Below, one piece after another: positions 24,977 through 33,888 of a stretch of DNA of 64,000 bases. Every line of letters starts with the position of its first letter. Within the stretch, counting starts at the first letter, position 1. The notes beneath the pieces are model-generated. The model did no database searches and was not told where the DNA came from. It saw nothing but the letters and a program-made list of their open reading frames with translations. Both the position numbers and the translations under genes were made by a program. This DNA is from Terriglobia bacterium (GTDB taxonomy: Bacteria > Acidobacteriota > Terriglobia > Terriglobales > Acidobacteriaceae): NCBI GenBank assembly GCA_020072815.1, contig JAIQGE010000007.1, positions 1 through 64,000 of the forward strand. The letters are read 5' to 3'.

Positions 24977-27466
24977 TTGCCATCGCTTCCCCAATTCTGT
25001 GACGTCGCCCTGCCGGTCCCGTTGGACATGGTGTTCACCTATCTCAATGGTGACCATACGCCGCTAGTCGGCGGGCGCGTCCTGGTCCCGTTTCGCAATG
25101 AGCGGCTCTCCGGCGTAGTCACCGCGCTGCATGACCGGCCGCCTTCCATGCAGGCAAAGACCGTGCTGCAGGTGCTGGACGCCGAGCCGGTGCTGGACGC
25201 CATCCTCATGAAGCTGGGGCAATGGATTGCCCAGTATTACCTGGCGCCCATCGGCGAAGTCTGCAGAACGATGCTGCCGCTGGCGGCGGAGATCAAGAAA
25301 GCCAAAATCTACCGCATCACCGACGCCGGTCATGACGCGCTGCATGCTTCGGCGACGGCCGGGTCGTCGCGGCGCTCCAAGCAGGATATTGACGCGCAGA
25401 TGGTGGAGCACGCTGTGCTCGATTACCTGGCCATGTCAGACGAGGCCTTGGAAGGAACGCTGCGTTCGGCCACCGGAGCGACCCGCGAGGTGCTCAGCAA
25501 TCTGGTCCGCAAGAAATGGGTGATGCGGGAGGACGCTTCGCAAGCACGCGACGCGCGACGCACGGTGGAGATCGCGGTGCTCAAGCCAGTGGAAAGCAAA
25601 CTGCCCGAAGAAGGCAAACCCGCAGCCAAGCTCAACGCCAACCAGCAAACGATCATCGCCTTTCTACAAGCCAGGCTTCTTCAAACAGGTCAAGGCCGCG
25701 CAGCGGTGGAAGAGATCAGAGAATTACCCGTCCCGCGAACCACGTTGCAGACTCTGGTCAAGCGCGGCCTGGTGGAGATAGAAGAAGAAGCGGCGGAGTT
25801 CCATGTTGGAGGCTTGAAGAAGCGAGGCCCTTCGCATCTTGACTTTATTTTCAATGCGGAGCAGAAGGCCGCGTTGCAATCCATTCAGAAATCAGTTGTC
25901 GAAAAGAAGTTCTCCGTCTCGCTGCTGCACGGCGTAACCGGTTCGGGCAAGACCGCCGTTTATCTGGCGGCGATGCAGTCGGTGTTGGAGGCGGGCCGTG
26001 CGGCGATATTGCTCGTCCCGGAAATCGGACTGACGCCCGCGGCGGCCGCAAACCTGCATCAGGTCTTCGGCGAGCAAGTCGCCATCCTGCACTCGGCTTT
26101 GTCTGGCGACGAGCGTGCCGAGCAGTGGCACCGCATTCGCCGGGGCGAAGCGCGCATCGTGGTGGGCACGCGGTCCGCGGTGTTTGCGCCAGTCGCCGAC
26201 CTGGCGCTCATTGTGGTGGACGAAGAACACGACGCGTCGTACAAGCAGGAAGAGACGCCGCGCTACCACGGGCGCGACGTGGCGGTGATGCGCGGCAAGC
26301 TGAGCAACGCCGCGGTGGTGCTGGCGTCAGCCACGCCGTCGGTTGAGTCGTACCACAACACGGAGTCGCGCAAGTATCAACTGATTGAGCTGCAAGAGCG
26401 CGTGGAGCGGCGTCCGTTACCGGAAGTGGAAGTGGTGGACATGAAGTTTGACTTCCAGCAGAGCGGCGAAGACCGGTTGTTCTCGCGGCAGATGATCGAG
26501 GAAGTCACCGAATGCCTGGGCCGAGGCGAGCAGGCCATGATCCTGCTGAACCGGCGCGGGTATTCGTCCATTGTGCTGTGCCGCGCGTGCGGCGATTCGC
26601 TGCAATGCAAGAACTGCTCCATCGCGCTCACGTTTCACAAAGCCGGCTATCGTATGGAATGCCACTACTGCGGATATCGCCAGCCAGTGCCTAAAGTTTG
26701 TCCGGCGTGCCAAAGCGAACATATTTATTTCCTGGGCGCAGGCTCGGAAAAAGTGGAAGAGCGGCTGCACGCGGCGTTTCCCACGGCGCGCATCGGGCGG
26801 CTGGACCGCGACACGGTCCGCACGCGCCACGATTTTGAGCGCGTGCTCAACCAATTTCATGCCGGCGAAATCAATTTGCTCGTTGGCACGCAGATGATCG
26901 CCAAAGGGCACGACGTTCACGGCGTGACGCTGGTGGGCGTGGTGGGCGCCGACTACGCGCTGGGCTTCCCTGATTTTCGCGCAGCGGAGCGCACCTTCCA
27001 GTTGCTGACGCAAGTCGCGGGACGCGCGGGGCGCGGCGAGACGCCGGGCAAGGTGGTCCTGCAAACTTTTCATCCCGATCACTACGCGATTCTGTTTGCG
27101 CAGCGGCACGACTATCACGGGTTCTACGAAAAGGAAATTCGCTTCCGCAAATGGATGCATTATCCGCCGTTCAGCGCGCTGGCCAACGTGCTGGTGCGCA
27201 GTGACAAGCTGGAACAAACCTTGCAGTGGACAGGAAAGCTCGCTCACTGGTTTGAATCCACGCGCAATGAAGGCTTGCGCGTGCTGGGACCGTCCGTGGC
27301 GCCGATCATGCGATTGAAGCGCGACTACCGTTATCACTTCATCGTCAAGGGCGAAGGTCGCGAAAAACTCAACGCGGCGCTGCGCCGCATGCTGGCCTTC
27401 GCCGACGAACAAAAAATTCCCCGCACCAGCGTTATCGCGGACGTGGACGCGCTGTCATTACTTTGA
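24977..27466 (+). CDS. priA: Primosomal protein N' (PriA helicase)
   Basis: An 829-residue protein from TTG. N-terminal 3'-DNA-binding domain (residues 1-110: CDVALPVPLDMVFTY), Walker A GVTGSGKTAVYL near residue 322, DEEH box VVDEEHDASYK, motifs for ATP-driven unwinding (ASATPSVESYH, VAGRAGRGETPGKV) and the PriA-specific zinc site (CRAC, CKNC, CHYC, CPAC around residues 535-580). It restarts stalled replication forks. The last nine bases overlap the convergent M50 protease gene. Confidence 0.93.
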   Translation: MPSLPQFCDVALPVPLDMVFTYLNGDHTPLVGGRVLVPFRNERLSGVVTALHDRPPSMQAKTVLQVLDAEPVLDAILMKLGQWIAQYYLAPIGEVCRTMLPLAAEIKKAKIYRITDAGHDALHASATAGSSRRSKQDIDAQMVEHAVLDYLAMSDEALEGTLRSATGATREVLSNLVRKKWVMREDASQARDARRTVEIAVLKPVESKLPEEGKPAAKLNANQQTIIAFLQARLLQTGQGRAAVEEIRELPVPRTTLQTLVKRGLVEIEEEAAEFHVGGLKKRGPSHLDFIFNAEQKAALQSIQKSVVEKKFSVSLLHGVTGSGKTAVYLAAMQSVLEAGRAAILLVPEIGLTPAAAANLHQVFGEQVAILHSALSGDERAEQWHRIRRGEARIVVGTRSAVFAPVADLALIVVDEEHDASYKQEETPRYHGRDVAVMRGKLSNAAVVLASATPSVESYHNTESRKYQLIELQERVERRPLPEVEVVDMKFDFQQSGEDRLFSRQMIEEVTECLGRGEQAMILLNRRGYSSIVLCRACGDSLQCKNCSIALTFHKAGYRMECHYCGYRQPVPKVCPACQSEHIYFLGAGSEKVEERLHAAFPTARIGRLDRDTVRTRHDFERVLNQFHAGEINLLVGTQMIAKGHDVHGVTLVGVVGADYALGFPDFRAAERTFQLLTQVAGRAGRGETPGKVVLQTFHPDHYAILFAQRHDYHGFYEKEIRFRKWMHYPPFSALANVLVRSDKLEQTLQWTGKLAHWFESTRNEGLRVLGPSVAPIMRLKRDYRYHFIVKGEGREKLNAALRRMLAFADEQKIPRTSVIADVDALSLL

Positions 27467-28528
27467 TTTTGCTGGATGATTCTTATGATATTGCTCCACG
27501 ATTCCCTGCAGACTTGAAGGTTCATCGGATTTACTGCTGGTGATGGGCGCGGGCGCCAGCGTGACGATCAGCATGAACAAGGCAAACGCCGCCAGCCACA
27601 GCCGCTTTTTGTCCAGTGCGGGAGAAAGCGGAACGTCAGGATGGCGGTCTCCGGTCATGCGCAGCACAATGGCCCAGAGCATCCATCCGGCCCAGTAAAA
27701 CCAGCTCAACGGCAGCAGCACGGTGACGGTGAGCAGGGAAATGCGGCGATGCCAGCGCGGGTTTAGGGCAAAGATGATGTGTCCGCCGTCCAGTTGTCCT
27801 CCGGGAAGCAGGTTGAGCGCGGTGGCGAACATGCCCACCCACGCGGCCATGGCCACAGGATGAAGATACAGGCTGCTCACCGCGAACTGGCCGCCCAAGT
27901 GGTTGCCGAACAACTCCAGCGCGCGGTGGACCAGATGAAAGATCAGCGGCGTGCCGAAGACCAGATCGTTCTGGGCCATGCCGGCGGGCATCGGCGACGA
28001 CATCATCAGTCCGTAGAACAAGACAGGCACGGCCACGACAAACCCGGCGATCGGCCCGGCAATTCCGATATCGAAAAGATCCGAGCGGTTGCGAATGGGA
28101 GAACGTATGCGGATGAACGCTCCCAGCGTGCCGATCAAAGTTGGCGCGGGAATGAAGAAGGGAAGCGTGGCGTAAACTTTGCGGCGCACGCAAAGAACGA
28201 AATGCCCGAACTCATGCGCGGTCAGGATGCCCAGCAGGCAGGCGGAAAACGGAGCGCCCAGCAGCAGCCGGCGCCAATCCTGTAGCGCCCAGGAGTAAGG
28301 CCAGTAGTCCAGATCATCGGAGACGCTGCTGGAGAACGCCGGCAAGTGGTGGTCAAAGTTGTATTGCAAGCGCGCGCCAATGCACAGCGTGGTGAATATG
28401 GTCGCCAGGAAGAGCAGGGCGTGCAGCCAGTACCGCCGCTTGGGCGGATGGATCACGTACACCCTGATCTCGCGGCTCTCAGGATCGTAGACCTGGTATT
28501 CCAGCGGAGGAGATAGTTGGTCCGGCAT
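27458..28528 (-). CDS. Site-2 protease family (M50) membrane metalloprotease
   Basis: A 356-residue protein with about seven membrane segments. The zinc motif is AHEFGHFVLC (about residue 105), with the second conserved element NLLPGGQLDGGHI that supplies the third ligand Asp. There is no PDZ domain; the N-terminal 40 residues are cytoplasmic. Such proteins cleave substrates inside the membrane. It is downstream of HU on the minus strand (36-base gap) and converges on priA. Confidence 0.85.
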   Translation of the reverse strand: MPDQLSPPLEYQVYDPESREIRVYVIHPPKRRYWLHALLFLATIFTTLCIGARLQYNFDHHLPAFSSSVSDDLDYWPYSWALQDWRRLLLGAPFSACLLGILTAHEFGHFVLCVRRKVYATLPFFIPAPTLIGTLGAFIRIRSPIRNRSDLFDIGIAGPIAGFVVAVPVLFYGLMMSSPMPAGMAQNDLVFGTPLIFHLVHRALELFGNHLGGQFAVSSLYLHPVAMAAWVGMFATALNLLPGGQLDGGHIIFALNPRWHRRISLLTVTVLLPLSWFYWAGWMLWAIVLRMTGDRHPDVPLSPALDKKRLWLAAFALFMLIVTLAPAPITSSKSDEPSSLQGIVEQYHKNHPAKSK

Positions 28529-28564
28529 TGATACGGATGGCCCTGTGCTCGGCAGCCTTGGCTC

Positions 28565-28834
28565 TTAGTCGATGGACTGTAATTCCTTGCCCGGCTTGAA
28601 GCGCACGGCTTTGCCGGGAGGAATGTTGACCTCAGCGCCGGTGCGCGGGTTACGCCCGATGCCAGTCTTGCGCGGACGCACGTTGAACACGCCGAAGCCG
28701 CGCAACTCAATGCGCTCGCCCTGGCCCAAAGCCTTCTTCATGCTGTCAAACACGGTTTCCACCGCCAGCTCGGCTTTGGTCTTGGTAATGCCGGTTTTAT
28801 TGACCACTTCGTTGATGATATCGAGCTTAATCAC
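28565..28834 (-). CDS. hup: HU/IHF-type DNA-binding protein
   Basis: An 89-residue protein starting at GTG with GAGGAGAG upstream. It has the standard fold: two N-terminal helices ([20 protein letters not shown]), [10 protein letters not shown], and the DNA-binding arm with [17 protein letters not shown] including the intercalating proline. It bends DNA; closer to the HU/IHF-alpha group. The length is normal. The 120 bases upstream contain its promoter and that of dcd (divergent). Confidence 0.93.
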   Translation of the reverse strand: MIKLDIINEVVNKTGITKTKAELAVETVFDSMKKALGQGERIELRGFGVFNVRPRKTGIGRNPRTGAEVNIPPGKAVRFKPGKELQSID

Positions 28835-28989
28835 GGGTCAGCTCTCCTCAAATTCTGCAAAGGGGGCGTAACTTGCAGATATTATTGGACTTTCACGCCG
28901 GTTGTCAATGCCCCAATAGGCCAAGTAAGATGACTTCTTCGTCACACCCGGAAAAACGACTCTACAGCACCTCAAGGACCCTCATACCA

Positions 28990-29544
28990 ATGGCGATAAA
29001 AAGTGACCGCTGGATCCGCAGAATGGCCCTGGAACACGACATGATTAACCCCTTCAATGACCGCCAGATGCGCGAAGGCGTGATCTCTTACGGGCTCTCC
29101 TCTTACGGATATGACCTGCGGGTGGCCGATGAATTCAAGATTTTTACCAACGTGAACTCCTCCATCGTTGACCCCAAGAACTTTGACCGCAATTCGTTTA
29201 TCGACGTGAAAGGAGCGTCCGTCCTGGTGCCGCCTAACTCCTTTGCCCTGGCCCGCTCCGTTGAGTACTTTAAAATACCTCGCGATGTCCTGACCATCTG
29301 CGTGGGCAAGTCCACCTACGCGCGTTGCGGCATTATCGTGAACGTCACGCCGTTTGAACCCGAGTGGGAAGGCTTTGTCACCCTGGAAATCTCCAACACT
29401 ACGCCGCTGCCGGCCAAGATCTACGCCAATGAAGGCCTGTGCCAGATCCTCTTCTTCCAAAGCGACGAGCCGTGCGAAGTCAGCTACAAAGACAAAGCCG
29501 GCAAGTACCAGAAGCAGGCGGGGATCGTGCTGCCGAAGCTGTAA
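28990..29544 (+). CDS. dcd: dCTP deaminase
   Basis: A 184-residue protein. Core motifs [48 protein letters not shown] and [11 protein letters not shown], including the catalytic Arg and Glu of the trimeric dUTPase-fold deaminases. It makes dUTP (or dUMP if bifunctional) from dCTP for thymidylate synthesis. The start at ATG 28990 gives the conserved N-terminus; the frame is open further upstream without support. Confidence 0.9.
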   Translation: MAIKSDRWIRRMALEHDMINPFNDRQMREGVISYGLSSYGYDLRVADEFKIFTNVNSSIVDPKNFDRNSFIDVKGASVLVPPNSFALARSVEYFKIPRDVLTICVGKSTYARCGIIVNVTPFEPEWEGFVTLEISNTTPLPAKIYANEGLCQILFFQSDEPCEVSYKDKAGKYQKQAGIVLPKL

Positions 29545-29919
29545 GGGTTTACCACAGAGGGCACAGAGAGGAATTGCGTCTTGGGTCGGTGGAGTGGCGC
29601 AAGGCCGGGATAGGGGTGGGAACGGCGGTGAGCGCGTGCTGTTCTTTTGTCGCTTCGCTGCGCTCCGGCCTACGGCAGTAAGGAAGGATTTCTTTCTTTG
29701 CTTACCCAGCGCTTGCCCTTCGGCGCGTGTTACGCGCCTCGGGACGCACTGGGCTAACTCAGTCCGCGCCTACGGCGCTGGAGTTGTCGTGGGTGCAGTA
29801 TCATGACTTTGAAAGCGGCGCTGGAGTAAGCACCTCCCATTTGTCTCGCGGGCGAAGGGTCGAGCAGCCGGAATAAACACAGTGCCTTTTCAGAGCCAAC
29901 CGCAATTACCAAGCTGCTA
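29545..29919. repeat. Intergenic repeats upstream of the RAYT unit
   Basis: No gene. It contains ACCACAGAGGGCACAGAGAGG (29550-29570, a copy of a dispersed CAGAGGNCACAGAG family) and a partial REP unit ending CGCGCCTACGGCGCTGG (29706-29781), with an extra palindrome GGCGCGTGTTACGCGCC. Confidence 0.65.
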
Positions 29920-30537
29920 CAGCGCCGGAGGCGCGGGATGAGTTAGCCCAGGCCGGAAGGCCTGGGTAGGGATAGGTTAAAATGGCGAGCCCCGGAGGGG
30001 CGATACATGTCACACACCTATTCGCAAAACCATCTTCACGTTGTTTTCAGCACGAAAGAGCGCCGGAAGATCATCGCCGAACAAATGCAGCCCAAATTGT
30101 GGTCCTACATGGGCGGAATTGGACGAAATCATGGATTCCTGGTCCTGGCCAACGGCGGCATCGAGGACCACGTCCACCTGCTGATCCAGGTACCTCCGGC
30201 TTTGGCGTTGGCCAAAGCAGTGTCGTTGCTGAAATCAAACTCTTCGAAGTGGATGAATGAGCACGGAATCAAGTTTGCGTGGCAGGAAGGGTATGGAGCG
30301 TTCAGTGTGAGCGAGTCGAACCTCGCCGCGGTCGAGCGGTATATTCGCAACCAGCCCAAGCACCACCGCAAGATGACGTTTGAGCAAGAGTTTATTGCCC
30401 TGCTCAAGAAACACCGGATCGAGTTTGATCCCAAGTACGTATTTGGATAGTGCCGCACCTACGGCGCTCGTGAGTCTTTTACCATCCTACCCAGGCCTTC
30501 CGGCCTGGGCTAACTCATTTCGCGCCTACGGCGCTGG
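29920..30537 (+). mobile_element. RAYT transposase unit flanked by inverted REP elements
   Basis: The IS200-type transposase gene lies between two REP elements in opposite orientation: left 29920-30006 (CAGCGCCGGAGGCGC ... CCCAGGCCGGAAGGCCTGGG) and right 30451-30537 (CCCAGGCCTTCCGGCCTGGG ... CGCGCCTACGGCGCTGG). This is the layout of REP-associated tyrosine transposase loci, in which solitary REP copies elsewhere are thought to be moved in trans. Related copies in the window are at 12851, 14846, 29706 and 31057. Confidence 0.75.
30007..30450 (+). CDS. rayT: REP-associated tyrosine transposase (Y1/HUH, IS200-like)
   Basis: A 147-residue protein with the HUH pair EDHVHLL (His55, His57) and the catalytic tyrosine in RYIRNQPKHH (Tyr112), complete for a Y1 single-strand nuclease. 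The opening HTYSQNHLHVVFSTKERR is typical of IS200/RAYT proteins. No frameshift or truncation. It should nick REP hairpins as single strands. The ATG follows a REP copy directly, so expression depends on sequence within the repeat. Confidence 0.88.
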   Translation: MSHTYSQNHLHVVFSTKERRKIIAEQMQPKLWSYMGGIGRNHGFLVLANGGIEDHVHLLIQVPPALALAKAVSLLKSNSSKWMNEHGIKFAWQEGYGAFSVSESNLAAVERYIRNQPKHHRKMTFEQEFIALLKKHRIEFDPKYVFG

Positions 30538-30780
30538 ATTGCCGTTGCGATTGCAGTGTTGTCGCCTTGAGAGCGACGGTGGGGAGTGCCCTATATGCGA
30601 AAGAGAAAAAATATTTTCGGAAGATTTCCACAGATTTGTAAGTGGTTTAAAACCCGTAATTTCTGAATTTAGAGATTAGCGGGTACGTTTAAGGCCGCAA
30701 AACGACCTGGTTTTTCGCCTCCTGGCGCCCGTTTTTGCTGTGCACAGTGGCTGAGGCAATTTCGAAGCACATACGGGGTC

Positions 30781-30808
30781 TTGACAGTTGGGAGTTTGGA
30801 TTCATACT
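30781..30808 (+). promoter_or_regulatory. Candidate sigma-70 promoter
   Basis: A consensus -35 TTGACA (30781-30786) is followed after 16 bases by CATACT (30803-30808), which matches the -10 consensus at four of six positions. It lies about 50 bases upstream of a small reading frame with a strong ribosome site. Bases 30538-30780 contain no gene. Confidence 0.5.
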
Positions 30809-30859
30809 GGTTTTAAGTCGCACTGAACCAAAACAGAAGAAAAAATTCTGGAGGTCAGT

Positions 30860-30970
30860 GTGAGTCCTCTCCGAGCAAAAAAGCTAATTATCGAATGGTT
30901 GGGCGTCGTCCTAATCTTTCTCCTGGCAATAAAAATTCTCCTTGAAGAATGGCATGCGCTTTTTCATTAA
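30860..30970 (+). CDS. 36-residue single-pass membrane peptide
   Basis: GTG start with GGAGG six bases upstream and a promoter-like sequence before it. The peptide is a short basic N-terminus, one strongly hydrophobic segment (WLGVVLIFLLAIKILL) and a short C-terminus ending in His. The combination of promoter, ribosome site and coherent membrane helix supports a real gene. Function unknown; it could be a small membrane regulator or a type I toxin-like peptide. Confidence 0.5.
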   Translation: MSPLRAKKLIIEWLGVVLIFLLAIKILLEEWHALFH

Positions 30971-31056
30971 TAATAATGAAGACGCGAAATCAGGTCATAT
31001 CGTTGTAAAACTTGTGTGCCGAAATATGTTTGCCAATTCGATTATCGTATCTGAAT

Positions 31057-31281
31057 GCCGCCCCCTACGGGCTCTGCTTGGTTTCCCTCCCCATTGCCCA
31101 GGCCTTCCGGCCTGGGCTAACTCATTTCGCGCCTTCGGCGCTGGAACATCCGAGACGGTCAAAACCCCTTTCCATCGCCACCGGCCAACTCATTTCGCGC
31201 TTTCGGCGCTGGGTCATGCCAGGCGGTCAAGCCCCAATTTATCGGTGCCAGCCTGGGTAAGTCATTCCACGCCCGGCGCTG
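31057..31281 (+). repeat. Cluster of REP-like repeats
   Basis: A full palindrome CCCAGGCCTTCCGGCCTGGG with tail, then two or three partial copies of AACTCATTTCGCGC(C/T)TTCGGCGCTGG separated by about 65 bases. They probably arose by local duplication near the RAYT. Confidence 0.75.
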
Positions 31282-31693
31282 GGCGTTTCTCTTTCAAAAA
31301 ATAGACGTGTATTCCCTTTACTTTCGCTACCGAATGCGCTAGGATTTGGCGTATGATTCGCTATGTATTCGCTAATAAAGAAGCCTTTGAGCACTCAGCA
31401 GTCGGTCCTCAGGAAAGGCAAGAAGAGTCGAAAGCAGGAAACATAGGGATTCGAGGCCGAAACGAGGCAAAAAAGAGGGGTCAACCGTGCGGTGACCGTT
31501 CGATGACTGACCGGTGACCGGGCGGTGACCGGCCGGTCGAATGGAGTTGTGCCTTTGTTTTCAACGAAAAAGGAGGAACCGGGGGTGGGGGTAGGGAAAT
31601 TGGTAATTGAGTAATTTGGCAATCGGGTAATTTGAAAACCAAGACCATGAGCAATCGCCCCCAAGTAGGAGCAGCAAGAGCAAGGAGAGATTT
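31282..31693. other. Intergenic interval with CGCTA and GGTGACCG repeats
   Basis: Four CGCTA motifs occur within 50 bases (31325, 31337, 31359, 31370), one inside TGCGCTAGGATTTGGC, which almost matches 7957-7973. At 31490-31535 GGTGACCG-type blocks repeat three or four times, and 31590-31640 has an AATTGGTAATTGAGTAATTTGG tract. No gene is supported. Confidence 0.5.
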
Positions 31694-32353
31694 ATGGATG
31701 GGTATCGTCCGCCGTATGGCGTGAATGACGATTTTGGTTACGCTCCGGGCGAAGACGCGCTGGGCTTCAACGCGGCGGAGCGGGCGTTATGGAACGAGGC
31801 GAGGACGCAGGACGAGCGCACGGTCCTAATGCGGCAGCGCGACGAGCGCCGGGCACGCGAGCACAAGGAACGGGAACGGCAGGCCTGGACTTCAACCAGA
31901 GCGGCCCAACTGTTGAAGAAGTTGGGAGCGTGCTTTGAAGAATACCGGGAATGCCTGGAGCAGGATCCGCGCTTGCAGGAGAAAGCGCTGGAATTTGACG
32001 AGACAAATCAGAAAATTTTCAACAAGATGAGGAGCACGCTGGAGCGGGCGAACAACGCCCCGCGTTGCCGGTACCGGAAAGCCAGCGGCGGGACATGCCG
32101 GGCCCCGAGGGTTCGGGGCAAGAAATACTGCCACATGCACCTAATGCTGGAGGAGGCGCGTCCGCAGCGGATCGAGCTGCCGAACCTGGGCGACGCCAAC
32201 GCGATCCATGCGGCGATCGCCAAAGGCGCGCAGGCGGTGGTGGACGGAAAGTTGGAGTACAAGCAGGCGTCAATATTGGGTTACTACCTGCAACTGGCGT
32301 TGAGCAACGTTGGCCGGGTGAATTTTGAAGAAGAAAGTCTTGCCGCGGATTGA
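31694..32353 (+). CDS. Hypothetical protein with C/H zinc motif
   Basis: A 219-residue protein with an AAGGAGA ribosome site. Residues 45-75 are extremely charged (RQRDERRAREHKERERQ), then a helical region, then a compact Cys/His site: CRYRKASGGTCRAPRV followed by KYCHMHL, which would chelate one zinc. The C-terminal 60 residues are helical (GDANAIHAAIAKGAQAVVDG). I do not name a family. It sits alone in a repeat-rich region, which makes a mobile origin possible. Confidence 0.65.
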   Translation: MDGYRPPYGVNDDFGYAPGEDALGFNAAERALWNEARTQDERTVLMRQRDERRAREHKERERQAWTSTRAAQLLKKLGACFEEYRECLEQDPRLQEKALEFDETNQKIFNKMRSTLERANNAPRCRYRKASGGTCRAPRVRGKKYCHMHLMLEEARPQRIELPNLGDANAIHAAIAKGAQAVVDGKLEYKQASILGYYLQLALSNVGRVNFEEESLAAD

Positions 32354-32584
32354 CGCGGATGACCGCGGATCAGGATTGCTGCCTAGGCGGCTGAGAATTG
32401 GTTCTTTGAAAATTTGGGAGAAAGTTGGGTTTGGGTCTCTCCAGCGCCTCCCCGCTGATGGTCCCTCGTGCCTCCGGCGCTGGGCTGTCGTTGGCGTTGC
32501 AATGTCGTTACCTTGTGACGGTGGTAGCTCCGGCAAAGGCCTCTCTTGCTCTTCTCCGTGCCTCCTTGGTGAAAAACTCCTGAT

Positions 32585-33211
32585 CTACGCCGCCACCATC
32601 GCCACCCGGCTCGCCGTCTTCCGCCACTCGACCAATCCCGCCACGCACATGGCCATGAACACCACGTACAGCACGGCCGTCAGATAAAGATCTTTGTAGA
32701 TGTACAGTCCGATGGCCAGCGCGTCGCCGATGATCCAGAACCACCAGTTCTCCACGATCTTGCGCGACATCATGTATTGCGCGGTCAGAAACATGGCCGT
32801 GGTCAGGCCGTCGGCCAAGGGGACGGTGCTGGGGGTGAAGCGGCGCAGCAGGAAGTAGAGCACGCCGGTGGCGGCCGCCGCGACGCCCGCGTACGCCAGC
32901 AGCGTCGCTGGGGAAGCCCGGTTTACGGCCAGCTCAGAGTGGTTTCGTCCGCCATGCAGCCAGTTCCACCATCCATAAAGCGCGATGGCGATGTACACGA
33001 ACTGCAAACCCATGTCGGCGTACAGGCCGGACTGAAAGAAGATGAGGATGTAGAAGATGTTGTTGGCGATCCCCACCGGCCAGTTCCAGATGTTCTCTTT
33101 CACCAGCAGCCAGACACACAGCACCCCGGTGATGAAACCCAGGAGTTCTTGCCAGTTGGCCAGTATGAAGTGTAAGACGAAATACAAGACCGCGTTCGCC
33201 ACGTGGCCCAT
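32585..33211 (-). CDS. pnuC: Nicotinamide mononucleotide/riboside transporter PnuC
   Basis: A 208-residue protein with seven hydrophobic segments. The family hallmark is the tryptophan-rich pair: NIWNWPVGIANNIFY in the first half and IALYGWWNWLHGG in the middle, with VENWWFWIIGDALAIGLYIY in the second. It imports nicotinamide riboside for NAD salvage. A TAAGG ribosome site precedes ATG 33211, ten bases after the Hfq-like gene on the same strand. Confidence 0.88.
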   Translation of the reverse strand: MGHVANAVLYFVLHFILANWQELLGFITGVLCVWLLVKENIWNWPVGIANNIFYILIFFQSGLYADMGLQFVYIAIALYGWWNWLHGGRNHSELAVNRASPATLLAYAGVAAAATGVLYFLLRRFTPSTVPLADGLTTAMFLTAQYMMSRKIVENWWFWIIGDALAIGLYIYKDLYLTAVLYVVFMAMCVAGLVEWRKTASRVAMVAA

Positions 33212-33220
33212 GCTTAGGCC

Positions 33221-33631
33221 TTACGGTTTGATCGCTTCGCCGGCTTTGTAGATATAGCGGATGGCAGGCTTGTAGATGAGCACGTTGGATCCGCCGTTGC
33301 GCACCATCTTGATGCAAATCTTGTCATACCACTCGATGACGCCCTGCACCTGTTCGCCGTCCTTGAGCACCACCACCACCGGAGTCTTGCCCTGGATCTG
33401 TTTCTGGTAATAGTAGTTTTCCGCGTGCGTCTGGTCAGACGAGTTCATCCGCCGCGGACCGTTGTTGGGCGCGCGGTCGGTGCGCTCCAGGCGTTCGCGG
33501 CGCTCTTGCACCGGCTCCGTCCGCGGAGGAGCGGCGCCCAGCGAAGGGCGAATCAGCTTGCGGCTGATGAATTCTTCGTCCGTGCGATCGGGGGATTGGC
33601 GTGGGGCAGTTGCGTCCATTGCGTCCTTCAT
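33221..33631 (-). CDS. hfq: Hfq-like Sm RNA chaperone with N-terminal extension
   Basis: A 136-residue protein whose last 65 residues match Hfq: KTPVVVVLKDGEQVQGVIEW (Sm1), then DKICIKMVRNGGSNVLIYKPAIRYIYK (Sm2). In well-studied Hfq proteins the Sm2 motif is YKHAIS; here it is YKPAIR, so the His that lines the proximal uridine pocket is replaced. An extension of about 70 polar, Arg-rich residues precedes the Sm core, the reverse of the usual C-terminal tail. It likely forms a hexamer binding small RNAs. It lies directly upstream of pnuC. Confidence 0.7.
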   Translation of the reverse strand: MKDAMDATAPRQSPDRTDEEFISRKLIRPSLGAAPPRTEPVQERRERLERTDRAPNNGPRRMNSSDQTHAENYYYQKQIQGKTPVVVVLKDGEQVQGVIEWYDKICIKMVRNGGSNVLIYKPAIRYIYKAGEAIKP

Positions 33632-33888
33632 GACCCTCTTCTTTGCTCCCGTCTCCCGCCTGCAAAAAACCTTGCCGGCCGGGGCGCCGGTTTGGGCAGC
33701 CGAGCTGAACCCAATCGTTGGAGCTGGATTTCAGTTGCGGGCGTTCTTGGTACGCTATCACAGCAGGATGCCAGTTTCAATTGACTGGAAGTTCAATGAC
33801 CTTTGCCGACGAATTTAGCTGGGAAACTATGTATAGAAGGGCCTTTGCCGGCCGCGAAATTGCTCATTTTTCGCTGACCCGACGCGCC

